Source: Serilophus lunatus
Taxonomy: Eukaryota; Chordata; Aves; Passeriformes; Eurylaimidae
Length of the DNA stretch: 64,000 nucleotides
Assembly (NCBI GenBank): GCA_013399895.1
Contig: VXBA01005593.1
Coordinates: 97,456-161,455 of the forward strand
Reading direction: 5' to 3'
Positions 35,475 to 48,648 of the stretch are shown piece by piece; the first letter of the stretch is position 1, and the number at the start of each line of letters is the position of its first letter. The notes below the pieces were generated by a model. That model was given only the letters and a program-made list of their open reading frames with translations, was not told the DNA's origin and did no database searches. Both the position numbers and the translations under genes were made by a program.

Positions 35475-36600
35475 ATTTTGTTGTGGTTTATCCTCAGTCA
35501 GCAACTCAGCCCCACACAGCCATGCATTCACTCCTCCATCCCCCAGCAGCATGGGGAAGAGAATGGGAAGGGTAGAGGTAAGAAAACTCATGGGTTGAGA
35601 TAAAGGCAGTTTAATAGATGAAGAAAAAGCTGCACACGTAAGCAGAGCAAAACAAGGAATGCATTCCCCACTTTCCATGGGCAGGCAAGTGTTCAGCCAT
35701 CTGCAAAAGAGCGGGGCTCCATCACACCAAAGGTAACCTGGGAAGACAAATGCCATCACTTTGAACATCCCAGCCACCTCTCTGGCCCCAAGTGTCCAGC
35801 TTTGATTAATGTTATAGAGGCATAACCATACCCTCCTTGGCTGGTAAGTGTGGACTAGGGCAAGCAGGATCAACTGGGGCAAGGATAAGGGCAAGCCAGA
35901 TATGAGGCTTTCAGCCAAAATGGCTGGAAACCAGTTTCCTGGGCTACCAACCCTGACATATCTTTCTGCATTCAGAAAGGGATCTCTGTATACCAGACAC
36001 TTTAAAAAAGTGTCTGGCTGCTCCAGCATGGGTCTCCCACAGGGCCACAAGTCCTACCAGGAAAATCTACTTCAGTGTGGGCTCTTCTCCCCACAGGTCA
36101 GCAGGACCCTGTCAGGACCCTGCTACAACATGGGCGTCCCATGGGGGCACAGCCTACTTTGGGCATTCACCTGCTCCAGCATGGGCTCCTCCATGGGCTG
36201 CAGGTGAATCTCTGCATCCCTGTGGTCCTCCATGGGCTGCAGGGGGACAGCTGCTTCACCATGGGCTGCAGGGGAACCTCAGCTGTGATGCCTGGAGCAT
36301 CTCCTACCCCTCCTTCTTCACTGACTTTGGTGTCTGCATTGTTGTTCACAAGTTCTCACTCTGCTCTTCTCTGGCTGCAATATTCATCTCCCAATAACTT
36401 TTTTCTCCTTAAATATGTTATCACAGGAGCATTACTATCACTCCTGACTGGCCTGGCCTTGGCCAGCAGTGAGTCTGTCCTGTAGCCAGCTGATGCTGGC
36501 TCTACTCTATATGGGGGAAGCTTTTGGCAGCTTCTCACAGAAGCCTCTGCTGTAGCCCCCTTGCTACCAAACCTGGCCACAGAAACCCGATTTAACTTGC
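35475..36600 (-). mobile_element. Second ERV/LTR-derived repeat, sense probably on the - strand
   Basis: The left edge (TTGTGGTTTATCCTCAGTCA) and the block AAACTCATGGGTTGAGATAA then AGGCAGTTTAATAG are the reverse complement of a common avian LTR terminus as I recall it. To the right are three imperfect copies of CCATGGGCTGCAGG (about 36191-36275), a TTAAATATGTTATCACAG block (about 36409) that reads as a TATA-like element on the - strand, and a CTTGGCCAGCAGTGAGTCTG block. A 202-codon - strand frame (35442-36050) falls inside and is not a recognised viral product. Confidence 0.5.
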
Positions 36601-39600
36601 TACATAGAAGACCAAAAAATGCACAAAGAGTTCATCTCTCTCAGGTCCAGAAAATGACAAGGTGAGTTTGACTGGATACCAGTTTGGCAGCTGCTGTTCT
36701 GGTGCTGGACCATCTGACACAACGATCAGATATTGTTTGCAATGATGGCATAAATTAAATTCCATGTATATGGAAAAAATTTAAACGGGATCTCTGGTGC
36801 CAGCAGCTTCTCTTATCACTTTGTAGCCTGTTCACATTCCCTGGCAGATAATCACCATGACTAACGTTTATCTGACACAGCCAATTTTGCCACCAAAATC
36901 TGTTTTCTGACTTTAACTGTCTATTCACAGACACAACATCTTCCTCCACAAAAGTAGAAACACTAATAAAGCTCTCCTAGGAAGATTTTTTTGCAGTTGG
37001 ATGGCCATGCTGGAGAAAGAGCTGCTTGCTATACTCTTCATGTCAACTTGACTTCTTGTCTTTATTCCTCTCTGATTTTCTATTCTGTATTTCCAAGAGG
37101 TCTGCAAGGTAAGAAAAGCTGGTACAAGTGCTTGGCAATGCAGTGAAGGGCACTAGGGAATCAATCAGTGATCAGATGAACCTGTCAAGATTGAAAAAGG
37201 ACAGGTTTATCTTTTGGCAGTTCCTTGGGCCTTTCATCATGGGGCTATACATGATGCTGGCAACAGGCAGTGGTATGAGCTGGGGTTGAGATGGGGGAAG
37301 GAGGAAGGACTGAGGTTGTGGCTTATTAGCAGATTTCTGATCTAACAAGGTTTGGCTGCCCAGACCAATTCCCTTTACTGACCCATGTTTCCATAGCTCT
37401 CCACTCAAGCCATGTACGTTATAAATCCTTAGTTTATTGTCCGGGACACAGATTATGCAGAAGGGCGAGAAGCCCTTATTGGACAAATATGGAAACATTT
37501 TACCCACAATGACATTTCAAGCACCTGATAGTTAACCTATCTTTCTCAAGAACTGAGTTCTTTAAGCAAATCTGCCCATTCCTTCCAAAATTCTGTTAAT
37601 AGTGCTTTCTTTGAGTCCATCTGCCCTCTTTCTCCTAATTTGCCCTCATGAAGCCCATACCATCTCATGAACCCAAACCATGCTTCTCAAGACAATCCAC
37701 CTTTAAATAGTGCATCTAGGCCATATGTTAACTCTACAGTGGTCCAGACCTAGAAGTCCTCACCTGAAGATCAGAGCTGAAGGCTCCAGACTGCAGAAAG
37801 ATTGCTCAAAGATGGTGCCTTATGCAAAAAATATCACCAAATGTACTCCAAACAGGTCTAAATAAGCTTCTCTGGACAAAATTGAGTGCACAATGTTTGT
37901 ATTTCCATGTCTTCATATCCAGCTGTTTGTGATGGTATCATTGAATCATTGGCAAAAGTGCTGCTGTGTCTCAGCATGTAGCCTCAATCCTCCCATCCCT
38001 CAGGGCTTTCCAGTGGTTTCTCTTCTTCCTTGTGATGCCACCAAAAGACCAAATTTTATAGACAGTGATGAGACTTCTCACCAAAGTTAAATGTCTGCTC
38101 TATATTCCCATTCAGATCTTTCTTACAAGTCCCTTTCATAGTCCCATAAGAAATAATTAAAAGTTGAAGAGGAAGATATTGCCCTTCCTCACTTCCATTT
38201 TCCCAGAGCATCCAGACCTATGGATTACCAAGGTTTACCACATCCTGCAACTATTTGTTACAATGTCTGTACATTCTTGACATGATGCTAAATATGGATA
38301 TTTTGATATTTCAAACTTGTTAAGCCTGAAAATGTGACTATGAGGAATTAGTTGATTTGGTGATTTTAGAGATAGAGGTGCTCTGTGTTTTTTTCCCTTT
38401 CCAACTTTGGTCCCAGTCCAGTTTAAACCTGCAATGAAATAAACCAGCTACTGGATGAGAGTTTCTCCCCTCAAAAAGGAGTGTGGTGACCTCTGAATTT
38501 CTAAAAAGCATATTCAGGACTTTTTGGGCAACTGCCTGCACTTGTTTGACACTTGTAGCTCCAATGGATGTTGGGGCAAGTCGGCATTTGGCCTGAGTTC
38601 TTCAGATCTGGTCAGGATGAGCTCGATTAAGCTGATTATGGGGGCTCTCTTTCCTTCTCCAGCAGGAAAACGGTGAGAAGAACCACTAAAATAGGGCAGA
38701 AAAGTTGGAGGTGACTGTTTCTCCTCATGAATAAGAAGAGATTGAGGGTGAGAAGATCGTGTAAGGCCCTCTTTGACAATCACAATCAGTAGATTTTGGG
38801 TATTTTTTGATGGCTTGTCATTGTTTGTATTTAGTGAGAAGCATCTTGTGGTCCTTACTGAGATCCTCACTGAGGTGAATCATGGCTGTGGGGATGTTTG
38901 TGCCCCTTCAGGCTGCCATAGCTGGGCTTCTCCTGTGGCTCCCCATGGAGGGAGCACCAAGACCCTCACCCAGGTTACCTGAAGGATGGTGGGCAGCAAA
39001 CAAACCCTCCGTCCTCTAGCTCAAAACTACCTGGGAGCACCAAAAGGAAGATGGGTGCGTTAACACACAAAACGGGAGAAGCTTGACTCTTGTGATGGAA
39101 ACCCAAGCCATGGGGAATGGTGCTGCCAAAACCCACCCCACACGAACTCCGCAGCCCCAACATGCCTGGTGGCCTGGACATGCTGAGCAGGAGCGGCCAC
39201 GTTCCCACCGCCGGGCGCGCAGCGATATGACAGCACGCCAAAGGATCTTTAGGAGCTGGGGCGGGGGGAATATCCTGGCATAGAATTTAAAATGTGCTCT
39301 AACCTTTTCTGCAAACTGAAAGCAAGAAAAATGCTCATAAAACTAGTCTTTGTGCACAGAAAGAAGTCCGTTTTTATACTGTTGCTAAGTTCCTTATTGT
39401 TTTCTAGCTGTTTTTTGTGTTTCTGTGGCAGCCTTTTCTGTGGGCCTCTTTCAGTGACTTAGCTATATTGGCCTGCAGATAATTAGATCAGTGCTATCAT
39501 TTTCACTGTCCTTTTTCCTCTGGAGCTATTTGCATGATAATGGCAGTTTGTGCGACTCTCTCCCTCTGTCTCCCTCTCTCTCTTAACCAGACACCATTTC

Positions 39601-40857
39601 TAAACATAAAATAATTAAGGGAACAATCTGTAAGTGGCTTTGTTAAGAAAAGACTGAAAACATCTGGTTAAGAAAACATTTCTGGTAACCAAGAATCCAA
39701 CATTTTTATTAGCTTCAGCTTTAAAATAAAGGTCTTTTCTTAACAGTATTTTTAGTCTATAATTTAGTCTAGATACAGTATTGGCTGTATGCAGAGCTCC
39801 TAACCACAGTATACTCCTACTCTGGGTATTTATATATGTATACAGTGATTTACTATGTTCATCTAGAAAATTTATAGACAAGCAAGATATTAGGATCTAA
39901 ACACTTAATGAATCCTATGACAGGATTTGAAAGGTAGCTGAGCCCCATAAACAGGTTCTGAACCCCTCTTGCTATCGTTGTTCCACAAGATATGCCCAAA
40001 GCTAAGCGTGAAAGTAAACCCACTGAAACCAAGAGGTTAACCTGGGTGACACTCGTGTTGATTTAGGGTCTGGGGCTTTCCATGGCAGAACATACTGTGA
40101 TCAAGAGTGGGCCAAGGAACCTCTTTGTGCCAGAGCAGGGTCTCCTGCCATCCCCAAGTCCTGCAGACCAGATGGCCATGTCAGCCCCCAGACTGTGCTG
40201 TACCACTGAGAAGGTTATTTTTGCTCTAAGAAAGGGTCTTGGGACCAATTCCTGCTCCTGATAAGATTAAATTCCCCACAGACATACCTCAACAGGGGAG
40301 AAAATAAATAGTGAAAAAAACCCAGAGTTAATAAAATTTGGGCTGGTTATCAGAGGACCATGGAATTCATTTGTGATTTGGATTTCCCCACAGCAGCTCC
40401 ACAAGGGGCATCAGCTGTCCTATACCTGATGATTTTTGATATATGGCAAAAACATATTCCTGGTCCAGCTCCAGACCTTGGAGGGCTCTTCAGAGCAGCC
40501 CAGTGCTGCAGTGGATGGGAAAATGACTTGAAACTTTCTAATGGACAATTTTCAATAGGCAAAACTGGGCACAATTTTGGTAACATTTTCAAGTAAAAAG
40601 AAAGCAACTAAAAATTCCCAATTGTCTTTTCTTTTTTTTTTTTTTAATGAATAAAATATTCTTGGAAAGAAATAAGGTTTAACCTGTCTTATTTTATTTT
40701 ATTTATCTTATTTTATTACTGGTACATGGTGCTGAACAACATTTTTACAGACGGTCCTGTGCTGCAAATGTCTCATAATGATTGTAACAGAACAGAAAAA
40801 AACTTTACATAAATACCTGTGAGGATTGCTACCTGTTGTTGTGTGCCACAGGGTCAC
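36601..40857. other. Intergenic spacer with one octamer-bearing candidate element
   Basis: No gene is supported. A perfect octamer ATTTGCAT lies at 39528-39535 within a low-repeat stretch (39400-39560) that looks like conserved non-coding DNA. Confidence 0.45.
39400..39560. promoter_or_regulatory. Candidate non-coding element with a perfect octamer
   Basis: ATTTGCAT (39528-39535) is followed by GATAATGG and preceded by GCAGATAATTAGATCA, with a homeodomain-like TAATTA core. No coding frame or repeat is seen. The regulatory role is inferred from motifs only. Confidence 0.25.
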
Positions 40858-41235
40858 ATACAGAGTCATAGAACCACAGAGTGTTTGGATTGGAAAGGAC
40901 ATTAAAGATCGTTTAATTCCAACCCTCTGCCAGGAGCAGGGACACCTTTCACTAGGCCAGGTTGTTCAGAGCCTCATCCAATTTGACCTTGAACACTTCC
41001 AGGGTTGGGCCAATTGAAGCTTCTCTGAGTAAGCTGTTCCAGTGCCTCACAACCCTCACAGTAAAGAATTTCTCCCTAATATCTAATCTACACCCTCCCT
41101 TTTCCAGTCTAAACCCGTTACCCCTTGTCCTCATAAAAAGTCCCTCTTTAGCTTTTCTGAAAGACTTTTAGGGACTGGAAAGTGCCATAAGGTCTCCCCA
41201 GAGCCTTCTCTTCTTCAAACTGATCCATCAGCTAA
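40858..41235 (-). mobile_element. CR1 3' fragment, antisense to the + strand
   Basis: On the + strand it begins AGAGTCATAGAACCACAGAG and continues GGACACCTTTCACTAGGCCA, TTGACCTTGAACACTTCCAG, AGTGCCTCACAACCCTCACA and CGTTACCCCTTGTCCTCATA, the textbook reverse complement of a CR1 3' end. It is moderately diverged, about 380 bp. Confidence 0.93.
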
Positions 41236-44200
41236 GCTGCACCAGGTTGTTTGAGAGACATAAAGGAATAAAAAGAGTTATGAAAGCATTGCCATGGTCA
41301 CAGGTACCTGGAAGCCACCTCCAAGTCAGAGAGGGGTCACCTCCGAGTCAGACTGGCTGAAGCATCATTTGAGAGTAACCCAGAGTGGGAGAGGGAACTC
41401 AGCCCAGGCCATGGGACAGCTGGAAGGACAAGACAGTTTAGCTCATAGCCACATGGAGGGAAGATGCCTCAAGCAGACTTCTTTCTGAAACACTGTTGCA
41501 AAGGTATGTATGACCACAATAGCACACCAGAAAGCAGCTGGTTGTCCTGTGCTCTCCCTGGTCTTGCGGATGGTAAATGGCTGGACCTCTGAGAAACACC
41601 TCAGTGCCTTTGGTTTCAGTGACCATTTGGAGATACATGAAAGCTACCTCACAGCATTTGCTAAATCCTCACTGTTTGCATCAGGTAAGATTTGAGGAGC
41701 TTTCATCCTCCCCAGAGCCATGCAGCCCCTTCTCATGTAGACCCTGTCAGGAACCATGAGATCAAACAAACTAGTTCCTTCCAAACAAAAAAGAAATGAG
41801 AGGAAGGAGAGTTTGTGGCAAACAAGACAGTACTTGATATTACTTGATGTTTGATTGCATTTCACAGCAAAGCTCTTCCGAGCAGCACCCTGAAGGACTA
41901 GCAGAATAAAGGATGGAGTTTGATCCCAACCCCCACACATTTACTTTCAGAAATGTCTCTGAGTGAAGACAAAACCCTGAAAATTTCAAGGAATACACAA
42001 GGACTGAGGGAAAAACTAATATGAAAAAATATTTCTCAATAGCATGAAAAGTGTTTCTTTTCTTATTATTTTTGAGTATCTGTAAATGTTTCCTCAATGT
42101 GTATTTCTACCAGTAACAAAGTGCAGGACTATGAGCAGGACTTCATGAAACAAAATTACAATTTCAACCCACAAAACTCTTTCCTGAAGAGGCAAGTGAT
42201 GATTTTTACACAGTTCTTGCAATGATGACAGCGTCACCAACACAAGAGGTGACTTATCAACATATCAAGTGCACTTTCTTTTGGCAGACAAGTTCAAATT
42301 TTCTTAGGTTTTGTGGGACTTTGATCTACATCATGTAATTTATAATCATACTATAAATAATTATGGACAATTTAAGTGGAAGACTGCTACATTTCAGCTA
42401 ATAGTCTTCCTGAATGCTCCATTTTCAGGAGAGTATGAAAAAATATTTAATCTGCTGAAGGCAACTTCAGTGAAGAGCTGAAAACCTACTGCCATCACCT
42501 ATCTACAAAATTTGAACAAAGATCACAGTAGTATGAAGAAGATGAGAGTTTCTCCAATTGAGAAGTTTGCATTATGAAAAAATAGCTATAATGTGAAAAA
42601 GTGAAACCAAAAATGTTTTTTAAGCTGATGCTGAGGTTTCTTTTCATATGAGCAGCCCCAGGAATTTTAGATATGGACATGGTACCTTCCCACTGCACGC
42701 TTCTTCTGATCTTGTTATCATTAAACTTCCAGTCTACTTTTGCATAGGTAGATTCTCTTCACAATATTTCATATATAGAGAACATAACACATCGGTGGAA
42801 CAGTATTTATAACTGTCCAGATGAAGGAGAGTGGGATGGCTTTGATGGAAGAGCTGACTCACTGCTAAGCAACCCCAGTTTTACACAGGAGCAACCTCAT
42901 TGAAATAATGAGTTCTACCTTCTAAAACCAAGTTAGGTCAGGCTCAGCTGAATGATGGATCCAGAACATTAAATATAGTCTCCCCACATGTATCTATTTT
43001 TCAGCTGAGTCCTGCACACCTCACATGGTCAAAACAACCATTGCTTTATGAGCAAAATGATCTCAGAATTGGATGCCAAAGGACTTGACTGCATAACCCC
43101 CCAAAATTCAGAAAATACTGGCAAACTGGAAATAAAGTCTCTCCCTAATGATTTAATGAAATCAGCTTCAGTGGAAACTTTGGCTATATGAAGTTGATTG
43201 GAAAGGAGCTTGGAGTGACCCACCATTTCTTTCACAGGTCTAAACTAAGTTTTTTTAAATTTGCTTGCTTAAAGTAAGCATATAAAAACTCCTCAGGTTA
43301 AATGTTTAAAGTCCACCTCAGACACTTGTGTTTAGCCTATAATACTTTATTGAAACCCAGAAGTCTCCAGTGGCATCTCGGAGCTCAGTGGACCACAAGA
43401 GCCTGTATAGTATCTACTGATGGAGTGATGATCCCCTAAATACAGACAATTCATCTTCATGCTTTATCCTTTAACTACTCTTTCCAGTGTGATGTGATGG
43501 TTACAAACACACCCCCCCCACTCACTGGTGCCAGCAGAACTACCAAAATCTGCTTTGCCCTTTCTTGTAGAGAGGAGATAGTCCAGGAGAACCTGAAATG
43601 CACATTGAAATTGAAAGTGGGAAAAGGAAACTGAGACAATGGCATCCAGGATACAGGAGCTTTGTTTGCAGGGTTCCAAGTCTTCAGTCCTATGTTCATT
43701 AAAAAATTAAATTTGAATAAAATAGCATCTCAAAGAAGCCAAGACTGTTAAGGAAAGAACTGTGTATATGCACATGTATGAACGTGCAACATTTGAAAGG
43801 GTCTACAGTGATTTATGACAAGTAAGGACTGGATCTACATAAGCCGCACAATCTCATATATACAGACAAACACTAAATTTAGGTTAAGTGGACTAAATTT
43901 GTCTTAACTGGAATATGCCTTTCATCCCACTTTCTGATTTTATTGAATATTTTATTGCAATTCTTTCTTCATTTGTGGGGAAGCAAATTGGTATGTTTTA
44001 AAATTGTTCCCACTGTTGTGAGTATAAACTTCCTGAAGATTTTAGCCTGTTTGCAAGAGATTGAGTAAAATAAAGATTTTTTTTTTTAGGTCAACATTTT
44101 CTTCTGGCAGACTGAGTCTGAAGTGCACTTTATTTCCCTTTAATTTAACAGCTCCAGCAGCTTTTCCAGTTAAATCGACTGTTCATTATTGAGCCCATTT

Positions 44201-44661
44201 ATGAAGGGCTGTGCAGTGCAGTTTAATGAATCTCTGGCACAAAGCTCCCTTTCAGTGTAGGGAAAGAATAGCAGCCTATTTAGGTCCTGTAGGGCTGTAT
44301 GTCAAAGGCTGCCTATAATACTTGTCAGGGAAGGGCAGAAATTCCCACTGATATAAGAATGTGCAAGAAATCAACTTTCACAACCAACTCGCCGATTAAG
44401 ATGCGATCAGGAAATGAGACTGTAGGTTGGGAGCTGTGACACCTGTTTGGGCAGCCAGATTTTCCCATAACTCGATAACCATATGTGCCATACAAACAGG
44501 AAGGGGAAAAAAAATGTCCTCCCTCCCCTGTCACAGAGATTTTCTTACTTTCATGCTGTCTTCCTCATGCCATGATTAAAGGAAAATGGGTGTTGTGAAT
44601 TGTGAGGGCTGGACTAAATGTTGGATTTGGTTTGCCTTCCCTAGGGGAAGGTTTTGCTAGT
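41236..44661. other. Intergenic spacer, nothing confirmed
   Basis: AT-rich with only short chance frames. The part at about 44090-44330 looks compositionally like conserved non-coding DNA (GCCCATTTATGAAGGGCTG, TTTAATTTAACAGC), without a specific motif I can defend. Confidence 0.4.
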
Positions 44662-44895
44662 GATCACAGAAACATGGAATAGTTTGGGTTGGAAGAGACC
44701 TTAAAGATCATCTAGTTTTACCCTCCCAGCAGTGAGCAGGGACATTTTCAACAAGACCAGGTTGCTCAAAGCTCCATCCAATCTAGCCTTGAATATTTCC
44801 AGGGAATCCACCATTTCTCTGGGCAACCTGTGCCAATATTTCACTATGCTCGTAGTAAAACATTTCTTCCTTATATCAGCCTGAATTTACTTCCT
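44662..44895 (-). mobile_element. CR1 3' fragment, antisense to the + strand
   Basis: ATGGAATAGTTTGGGTTGGA, AGACCTTAAAGATCATCTAG, ACCAGGTTGCTCAAAGCTCC, TAGCCTTGAATATTTCCAGG and AACATTTCTTCCTTATATCA form an antisense CR1 3' end of about 230 bp. Confidence 0.93.
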
Positions 44896-47439
44896 TTTAA
44901 TGATGAGGCACAGCATGAGGTACTTCCTTCAGGCTGAATCCTAGTGGGATCCTACCCCTGCATGGCAGAGGATTTATCCTGGTGTTGGACACTGAGACAT
45001 GCAGCCCCACGAGCATCAGGAGGGCAGATAGAGCTTCTGCAACCATCTCCAATGAGGAACTGCTCCACAGAAGCGCTGGCACCGTAACATGGCCCCGAAA
45101 TATGCAAGGCTTCCTTGCTTGCCTAAGTCACTCTCCTTTCTGGCCCTCTTGGTTGGTAAAGATAACAAACTGTTCTTCTTGCAAAGGGCTTGATCGTGTG
45201 GGCATGAGATCAGTCTGTGGCCTGTGCAAAGCACTAGTGATGATGGCATGTCACTGCTTCCTTTGCTTCCCAGAGTGACTGTGCTGCAACTCTCTCTAAA
45301 AAAGCTAAGCTTGATGCCAAGGGCATTGCTCTGGAAAGCCTTGGTTTAATCCCCAGAGCTGGTTGAGATGATGTTCCCTACAATTAAGAAAATTAACAAA
45401 ACCAGATCAAGTTCCTACACAAAAGTAGGCATGAAAGCAACAGCAGAGCCTCTGAAGCCCCTTAGTAAGCACTGAGTGCTCACCTATGGGATGGAGCTTT
45501 AGGAGGGGGGAAGCACTTCTGCAGCCACTTCACTCACCTCAGCCTGATGGGGGGAGAATGGAGCAACAAGGATATCTGGTCCAAAATTTTGCCTAGAGTT
45601 GCAGTTATTTTGTGGGTCTAATCCCAGAACTGCCTGGACATTAGACCTTGCCAGTGAGCTGAGATGGGTCACTGGTGGGGCCTGAGAGTCACCCTGCGTG
45701 GGCTGAGCATCAGCATCCTGAAAGAGTGCAGGCAGAAGACAAGTGTCAGCTCATGCAGCTGCTGGAAAGAGAGATGTTTTGCAGGAATAACCAAGCTGCT
45801 ATTTCCTTAAAAAAAAATAATTAAGTTTCTTTTTGAGTTTTTGACATCATGTGGCTTAGCAAATTTCCCTCCAGGCATTGCCCAACTTGGGGTAATCAGC
45901 TCTGCCTGAGAGAACACAGAGAATAAGCATGTTTAATGCAATTATGAAGGCTTTTTAAATCTCCAGATCTGGTTGAGAATATGTAAATTTCGCTGCTTAG
46001 CACAACTGAATGCAAACTTTCCTTTGCATGCCTGACAATTGTTTTAATACTCTCCAAGTTTTAGGAGGTAATAAAGTCTCCTGCTAAACCGTAGCTGAGC
46101 CCCCAGAGCTCTTTAATTGAATGAATTCAGGCTTACAGAAGAGAAGCCAGGGCTTTCAGCTCTTTTTTTTTTATCTAAGCCACCGGATATTTAGCCACTC
46201 TGCATATAATACCACCCAGACTCATTAACAAACCCTTTAGACAGGCTATGGAATATTGTCGCTATAATGCTGAAGCGGATACTAATTTGAGGACAATTTC
46301 ATTGCTGCTCTGTTTGAGTCGTTTCACTTTGCTTAGTTTAGAAACGGCCCCAAACTGCCTTAACATCCAGTAAAGGATACTGGTCCCCATTTTCTACACC
46401 CATGTGGGTTTTGAAGTGGCCTCACAGTGGATGCAAAACTATCTAGCAGAGCACACAAGGATATATATGTTGTTCTTTATATTTCCCCATCAATAAGGAG
46501 CTTGGAGCAGGCTGCAAAGCTTGACAGGGCTTGACAGGGCCTGAGGGTAACAGCTCGGGTCACTAATCCCTGTCAGTTGTATTCGAGCTAAGTAGTTTAA
46601 ATCCACCTTCTATGTAGACATACTCATTCTGGCACGGAGAGATATATAGATTTCCCATAGTCCTCTGCCTACCCGGGTTTTTTCGCTTCAATTACACAGT
46701 CGCACTCAGAGCAACTCCCCAAATGAGAAACTCTGGGAGGCTCCAGCTGAGCAGTTTTTGCAAAGGAGACCCGGTCCAGATGTGCTGGCACCAGAGTCAA
46801 GGCTGTGCCTGGGACTGTGAGGCTCTGCCGGCCACTGAGACCCTGCTGAGACCTGCTGAGATGCTGGTGAGAGATCAAGAAAAATCAGCATTTTTGTTTT
46901 GTAGAGGATCTTGAGCCCTTTTTGCCTCTCACGACATATGTGCTTTCTCCTCTTTTCTCCTTGCAATACTCGCTTTGCATTCAAGAAGTGTTTGAGACCA
47001 GTGAGGTGAATTTGGCTGGTTTTTCCATTTTACTGCTAAATATAGTCCTAGGAGTCTGTTTCCCTCTTGTTCTGCAGAGTTTTGCTTTCTGGTTTTTTTT
47101 TCCTTCCAATACAAAACTGCTGTATGAATCAATGCAGACTCTGAATAATAAAAAAAAAAAGTTAATGTCTTTCACAACCAGATATGGATCTTTATTCAAT
47201 TTTGGATATACAAAATCACTGAAAATAAATCTGAGGCTGGATTGTTCTGCATCAATGTACGAGTTTTCTGAAGAAAAATTAAAAAAAAACCACCTTTCCA
47301 CCCAGAAGAGACAAGATAGTGCCTTCAGCAGCTGCTTCCCTAGTTTTTCTATCTTCCATATGGAAGATTTATGCTGCTGCTTCACTAAATCCATGCAAGA
47401 CTATAAACAAGCTGTTATAGTGGAGGTGTCCCCGCCTAT
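44896..47439. other. Spacer upstream of FAM181B with a candidate enhancer
   Basis: No gene is supported. The stretch 45900-46340 is singled out as a possible conserved element. A 176-codon + strand frame (46922-47452) interrupted by poly-K codons from A-runs has no recognised homology. Confidence 0.45.
45900..46340. promoter_or_regulatory. Candidate neural-type enhancer with inverted octamers and SOX-like sites
   Basis: ATGCAAA (46010-46016) and TTTGCAT (46023-46029) form an inverted octamer pair six bases apart. They are followed within ten bases by GACAATTGTTTT, which overlaps SOX-like cores on both strands. An octamer variant ATGTAAAT lies just upstream at about 45981. The stretch has no repeats or coding frame and lies about 1.5-2 kb upstream of the FAM181B CpG island. 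The function and target gene are inferred. Confidence 0.35.
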
Positions 47440-47502
47440 TGATGACAGATGATCTTTAAAGTCTCTTTCAATCCAAACAATTCCGTGATTCTGTGATTTT
47501 AA
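47440..47502 (+). repeat. CR1 3' tail remnant
   Basis: GATGATCTTTAAAGTCTCTT then TCAATCCAAACAATTCCGTG and ATTCTGTGATT is the sense CR1 terminus with its ATTCTGTG-type repeat. Confidence 0.8.
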
Positions 47503-48075
47503 CTGAATGCACCCCAGTCATTTGAAATCTTTACCGGATCACAGTACTAGATTTTCTCAGGACTTGCCTAGGAACGTACAATATTCTGTGCAATGTGCAT
47601 AGCAATGAGCTTGGGAAAAACCCATCCTTTACAAAGTAACTTTGGTTTGTGCATCCTGGCGGCTGTCAGAGCAAGAGCACGTCCCCATTTCATACCATCC
47701 AGAGCCGTGCAGGTGACCCAGCATCCCGGGGCCTGACCCCAGGAGAGGAACATGTTTTCTACCAGCCAAGCAGGTGGAGGAGGGGGAGCAAGACTGGTGG
47801 GGTCTGGGGGATGCTATGCACCTGCGCTGGGGTGACTGTATGTGTCTGGGCAGGGGATGCCTGTATCCCCGTCCCGGGAGCAATGCTCGCCCCGCTCTGC
47901 CGCTGCCCATGTTCCCGCCCGGGTCGGTGGGTGGGTGCAACAGGAACGGCCCCCGGCCCGGAGGCGGGGAGGGCCGGGGCCAGCCCAGCTCTGATCCCTC
48001 CTCCTCCTTCCCCGCCCGCCGCCTTTTCCCCGCTGTCGCCGCCGCCGCCCGCCCGGCGCAGCCCAGCGGAGCCCG

Positions 48076-48648
48076 NNNNNNNNNNNNNNNNNNNNNNNNN
48101 NNNNNNNNNNNNNNNNNNNNNNNNNNNNNNNNNNNNNNNNNNNNNNNNNNNNNNNNNNNNNNNNNNNNNNNNNNNNNNNNNNNNNNNNNNNNNNNNNNNN
48201 NNNNNNNNNNNNNNNNNNNNNNNNNNNNNNNNNNNNNNNNNNNNNNNNNNNNNNNNNNNNNNNNNNNNNNNNNNNNNNNNNNNNNNNNNNNNNNNNNNNN
48301 NNNNNNNNNNNNNNNNNNNNNNNNNNNNNNNNNNNNNNNNNNNNNNNNNNNNNNNNNNNNNNNNNNNNNNNNNNNNNNNNNNNNNNNNNNNNNNNNNNNN
48401 NNNNNNNNNNNNNNNNNNNNNNNNNNNNNNNNNNNNNNNNNNNNNNNNNNNNNNNNNNNNNNNNNNNNNNNNNNNNNNNNNNNNNNNNNNNNNNNNNNNN
48501 NNNNNNNNNNNNNNNNNNNNNNNNNNNNNNNNNNNNNNNNNNNNNNNNNNNNNNNNNNNNNNNNNNNNNNNNNNNNNNNNNNNNNNNNNNNNNNNNNNNN
48601 NNNNNNNNNNNNNNNNNNNNNNNNNNNNNNNNNNNNNNNNNNNNNNNN
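48076..48648. other. Assembly gap of 573 N in the GC-rich exon
   Basis: A run of N inside the CpG island. It hides the start codon and N-terminal coding part of FAM181B. The gap probably reflects GC-driven sequencing failure, and its true length is unknown. Long open frames spanning it are artefacts of the N run. Confidence 0.98.

Noticed and set aside
35442..36050. 202-codon - strand frame
   Set aside because: Lies mainly within an LTR-derived repeat and does not resemble a viral or cellular protein.
46922..47452. 176-codon + strand frame with lysine runs
   Set aside because: Low-complexity translation from A and T runs, no recognisable domain, and its end overlaps a CR1 tail.
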